A stretch of 33,678 bases of DNA from an uncultured Muribaculaceae bacterium (GTDB taxonomy: Bacteria > Bacteroidota > Bacteroidia > Bacteroidales > Muribaculaceae), in the NCBI GenBank assembly GCA_910584735.1, contig CAJUBM010000014.1:1-33678 (forward strand), in the 5' to 3' direction. The position numbers were made by a program, and so were the translations under genes. Below the pieces are notes generated by a model, which had not been told where the DNA came from, ran no database searches, and was given only the letters and a program-made list of their open reading frames with translations. Below, one piece after another: positions 32,270 through 33,678 of the stretch (its first letter is position 1; every line of letters starts with the position of its first letter).

Positions 32270-33466
32270 TTATTTTATCACGGCCAGGCCTCCTTGGGCG
32301 GTCTCTTTGTAAAGGGATGGGATATCGTGGCCGGTCTGTTTCATAACTTCCACGATGCGGTCGAAATCAACCGAATGGCGTCCGTCTGAGAACGCGGCAT
32401 ATAGGTTGGCGTCCAATGCGCGGGCCGCAGCGTAGGCGTTGCGCTCGATGCAGGGAATCTGTACGAGACCGCAGACCGGGTCACATGTCAGGCCAAGGTG
32501 GTGTTCAAGCCCCATTTCGGCAGAATATTCAATCTGGGCCGGTGTGCCGCCGAAAAGTTGTGAGGCTGCTGCTGCTGCCATGGCGCAGGCCACACCGACC
32601 TCCCCCTGGCAGCCGACTTCGGCGCCGGATATGGAGGCATTGTGTTTCACTACGTTGCCGAATAGTCCGGCGGTAGCCAGCGCGCGTAATATCCGCTTCT
32701 CCGGGAATCCTTTTGATGTATGAAGATGGTATAGCACGGCAGGCAGAATACCGCATGAGCCGCATGTTGGAGCGGTTACGATTTCGCCGCCTGACGCGTT
32801 TTCCTCACTCACGGCAAGGGCGTAGGCATAGACCAGCCCGCGCGACTTGAGTGAGGCGTTGAATCCTGCCGCATGCACGTAGTAGCTCACTGCCTTGCGC
32901 CTTACTCCGAGACCGCCCGGCAGTACGCCTTCGGCCTCGATACCTCTTTCTACGGCGGCTTTCATTACCTTCCATACCTCGGCAAGATAGTCCCATATGC
33001 CTTCCCCTTCGGTATCGCCGACATATTCCCAGTATGATTTCCCTGTTTTCTCGCACCATTTCAGAATGTCCTTGATTTTTGACATTCCGTAGATTGATTC
33101 TGCGGGAGTGCGCGGTTGTCCTTCCAGAACAATGTCGCCTCCACCTATCGAATAGTAGGTTCTTGATAATGTCTCTTTCCCTTCCCCGTCATAAGCCTTG
33201 AAAGTCATTGCATTGGTGTGGAAGGGGAGTACCGTGTCCGGCTCCCATAAAATCTCCGTGGGGAATTGTGGGGTAAGTTCAGAGAGGATTGCCTTGTCAG
33301 TGAGGTGTCCCACCCCGGTGGCGGCTAAAGAGCCGAAAAGTGTTACCTTGCATGATGCAGCTGCACCTGCTTCCTCGGCAAAAAGCCATGCTGCCTTGCG
33401 CGGCCCCATGGTATGGGAGGATGAAGGGCCGTTGCCTATTTTATATAATTGTCTTATCGATTCCAT
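32270..33466 (-). CDS. sdaA: L-serine ammonia-lyase, iron-sulfur-dependent, single chain
   Basis: This 398-residue enzyme deaminates L-serine to pyruvate and ammonia using a 4Fe-4S cluster. The N-terminal beta domain holds GPSSSHTMGP (residues 13-22). The C-terminal alpha domain carries the cluster-binding cysteines and substrate loop in APTCGSCGILPA, GCQGEVGVACAMAA and CDPVCGLVQIPC. Both domains are in one chain, as in E. coli SdaA, although the C-terminal end is shorter. It is convergent with the second DUF3108 gene. A TAACTTTA on the minus strand at 33477-33484, 10 bp before the ATG, is a weak -7 candidate. Confidence 0.95.
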   Translation of the reverse strand: MESIRQLYKIGNGPSSSHTMGPRKAAWLFAEEAGAAASCKVTLFGSLAATGVGHLTDKAILSELTPQFPTEILWEPDTVLPFHTNAMTFKAYDGEGKETLSRTYYSIGGGDIVLEGQPRTPAESIYGMSKIKDILKWCEKTGKSYWEYVGDTEGEGIWDYLAEVWKVMKAAVERGIEAEGVLPGGLGVRRKAVSYYVHAAGFNASLKSRGLVYAYALAVSEENASGGEIVTAPTCGSCGILPAVLYHLHTSKGFPEKRILRALATAGLFGNVVKHNASISGAEVGCQGEVGVACAMAAAAASQLFGGTPAQIEYSAEMGLEHHLGLTCDPVCGLVQIPCIERNAYAAARALDANLYAAFSDGRHSVDFDRIVEVMKQTGHDIPSLYKETAQGGLAVIK

Positions 33467-33535
33467 AATTTCAATGTAAAGTTAGATATAAAACTGAGGC
33501 AGGGTGTGTTAATAAAAAATAAAAAGTGCTAAAAA

Positions 33536-33569
33536 TTTGTGGGGGGGGGGGTAAAATGAACTACCTTTG
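33536..33569 (+). promoter_or_regulatory. Promoter with an 11-G tract in its spacer
   Basis: TTTG at 33536-33539 and TACCTTTG at 33562-33569 match the Bacteroidetes -33 and -7 elements exactly. The spacer is 22 bp, slightly longer than the usual 19-21, and 11 of those bases (33541-33551) are an uninterrupted G run. Change in the number of Gs by slipped-strand replication would set the spacer to or away from the optimum. The controlled gene would lie beyond the right edge of the window. Confidence 0.6.
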
Positions 33570-33678
33570 CCTCAGATAATTGGACTGCTGCGATAATAAC
33601 AACACCCCTTATATCTTATTTACACTTTAGTAGTGGTGCGATAAAAATCTTACCACTGTTATTAAAATATTAATATTT
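33570..33678 (+). other. AT-rich leader with hairpin at the right edge
   Basis: No open frame of note begins here. AGTGGT (33632-33637) pairs with ACCACT (33652-33657), and GAT with ATC inside, forming a hairpin with an AAAA loop about 70 bp after the -7 box at 33562. It is followed by an AT-rich stretch to the window edge. It is probably the 5' untranslated region of a gene that starts outside. Confidence 0.35.

Overview
The window looks like chromosomal DNA of a gut Bacteroidales bacterium, most likely of the family Muribaculaceae (S24-7 group). This is an inference. It rests on TAnnTTTG-type Bacteroidetes -7 promoter elements, several very large secreted proteins ending in type IX secretion (T9SS)-like C-terminal sorting domains, DUF3108, DUF4465 and choice-of-anchor J proteins, and a compact biotin operon with a BioG-BioC fusion. 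No rRNA, tRNA, CRISPR array or insertion sequence was recognised.

Layout. Positions 1-249 hold a pair of 39-bp inverted repeats and a bidirectional terminator. A leftward M13 metallopeptidase gene (250-2295) diverges from a rightward cluster of three exported T9SS-type proteins (2509-10375): an M6 metalloprotease and two multi-domain adhesin-like proteins. Next is an AT-richer YhcG/DUF1016-type PDDEXK nuclease gene (10558-11661) broken by one in-frame TAA. A long leftward run follows (21315 down to 11667). It comprises bioA-bioF-bioGC-bioD, then an RNase D-like exonuclease with a poly-lysine tail, a prolyl oligopeptidase, a lipoprotein and an MBL-fold hydrolase. Rightward thymidine kinase and rubrerythrin genes come next (21469-22759).

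The most interesting region is 22860-29850. It contains a further copy of the left-edge repeat, a promoter with good spacing, a clear cobalamin (B12) riboswitch, a 236-nt structured leader and a single 2089-residue exported protein. That protein has four CUB-like/BNR-associated repeat pairs, a right-handed beta-helix, FN3/Ig-like domains, a DUF4465 domain and a T9SS-like tail, and its gene is closed by a terminator. Riboswitch control together with DUF4465 suggests a corrinoid-acquisition surface protein of unusual size and architecture.

The right end has an unrecognised small protein, a ~153-nt near-palindrome, a tandem pair of DUF3108 proteins and an L-serine ammonia-lyase. It finishes with a promoter whose -33/-7 spacer contains an 11-G tract, a possible phase-variable switch for a gene beyond the window.
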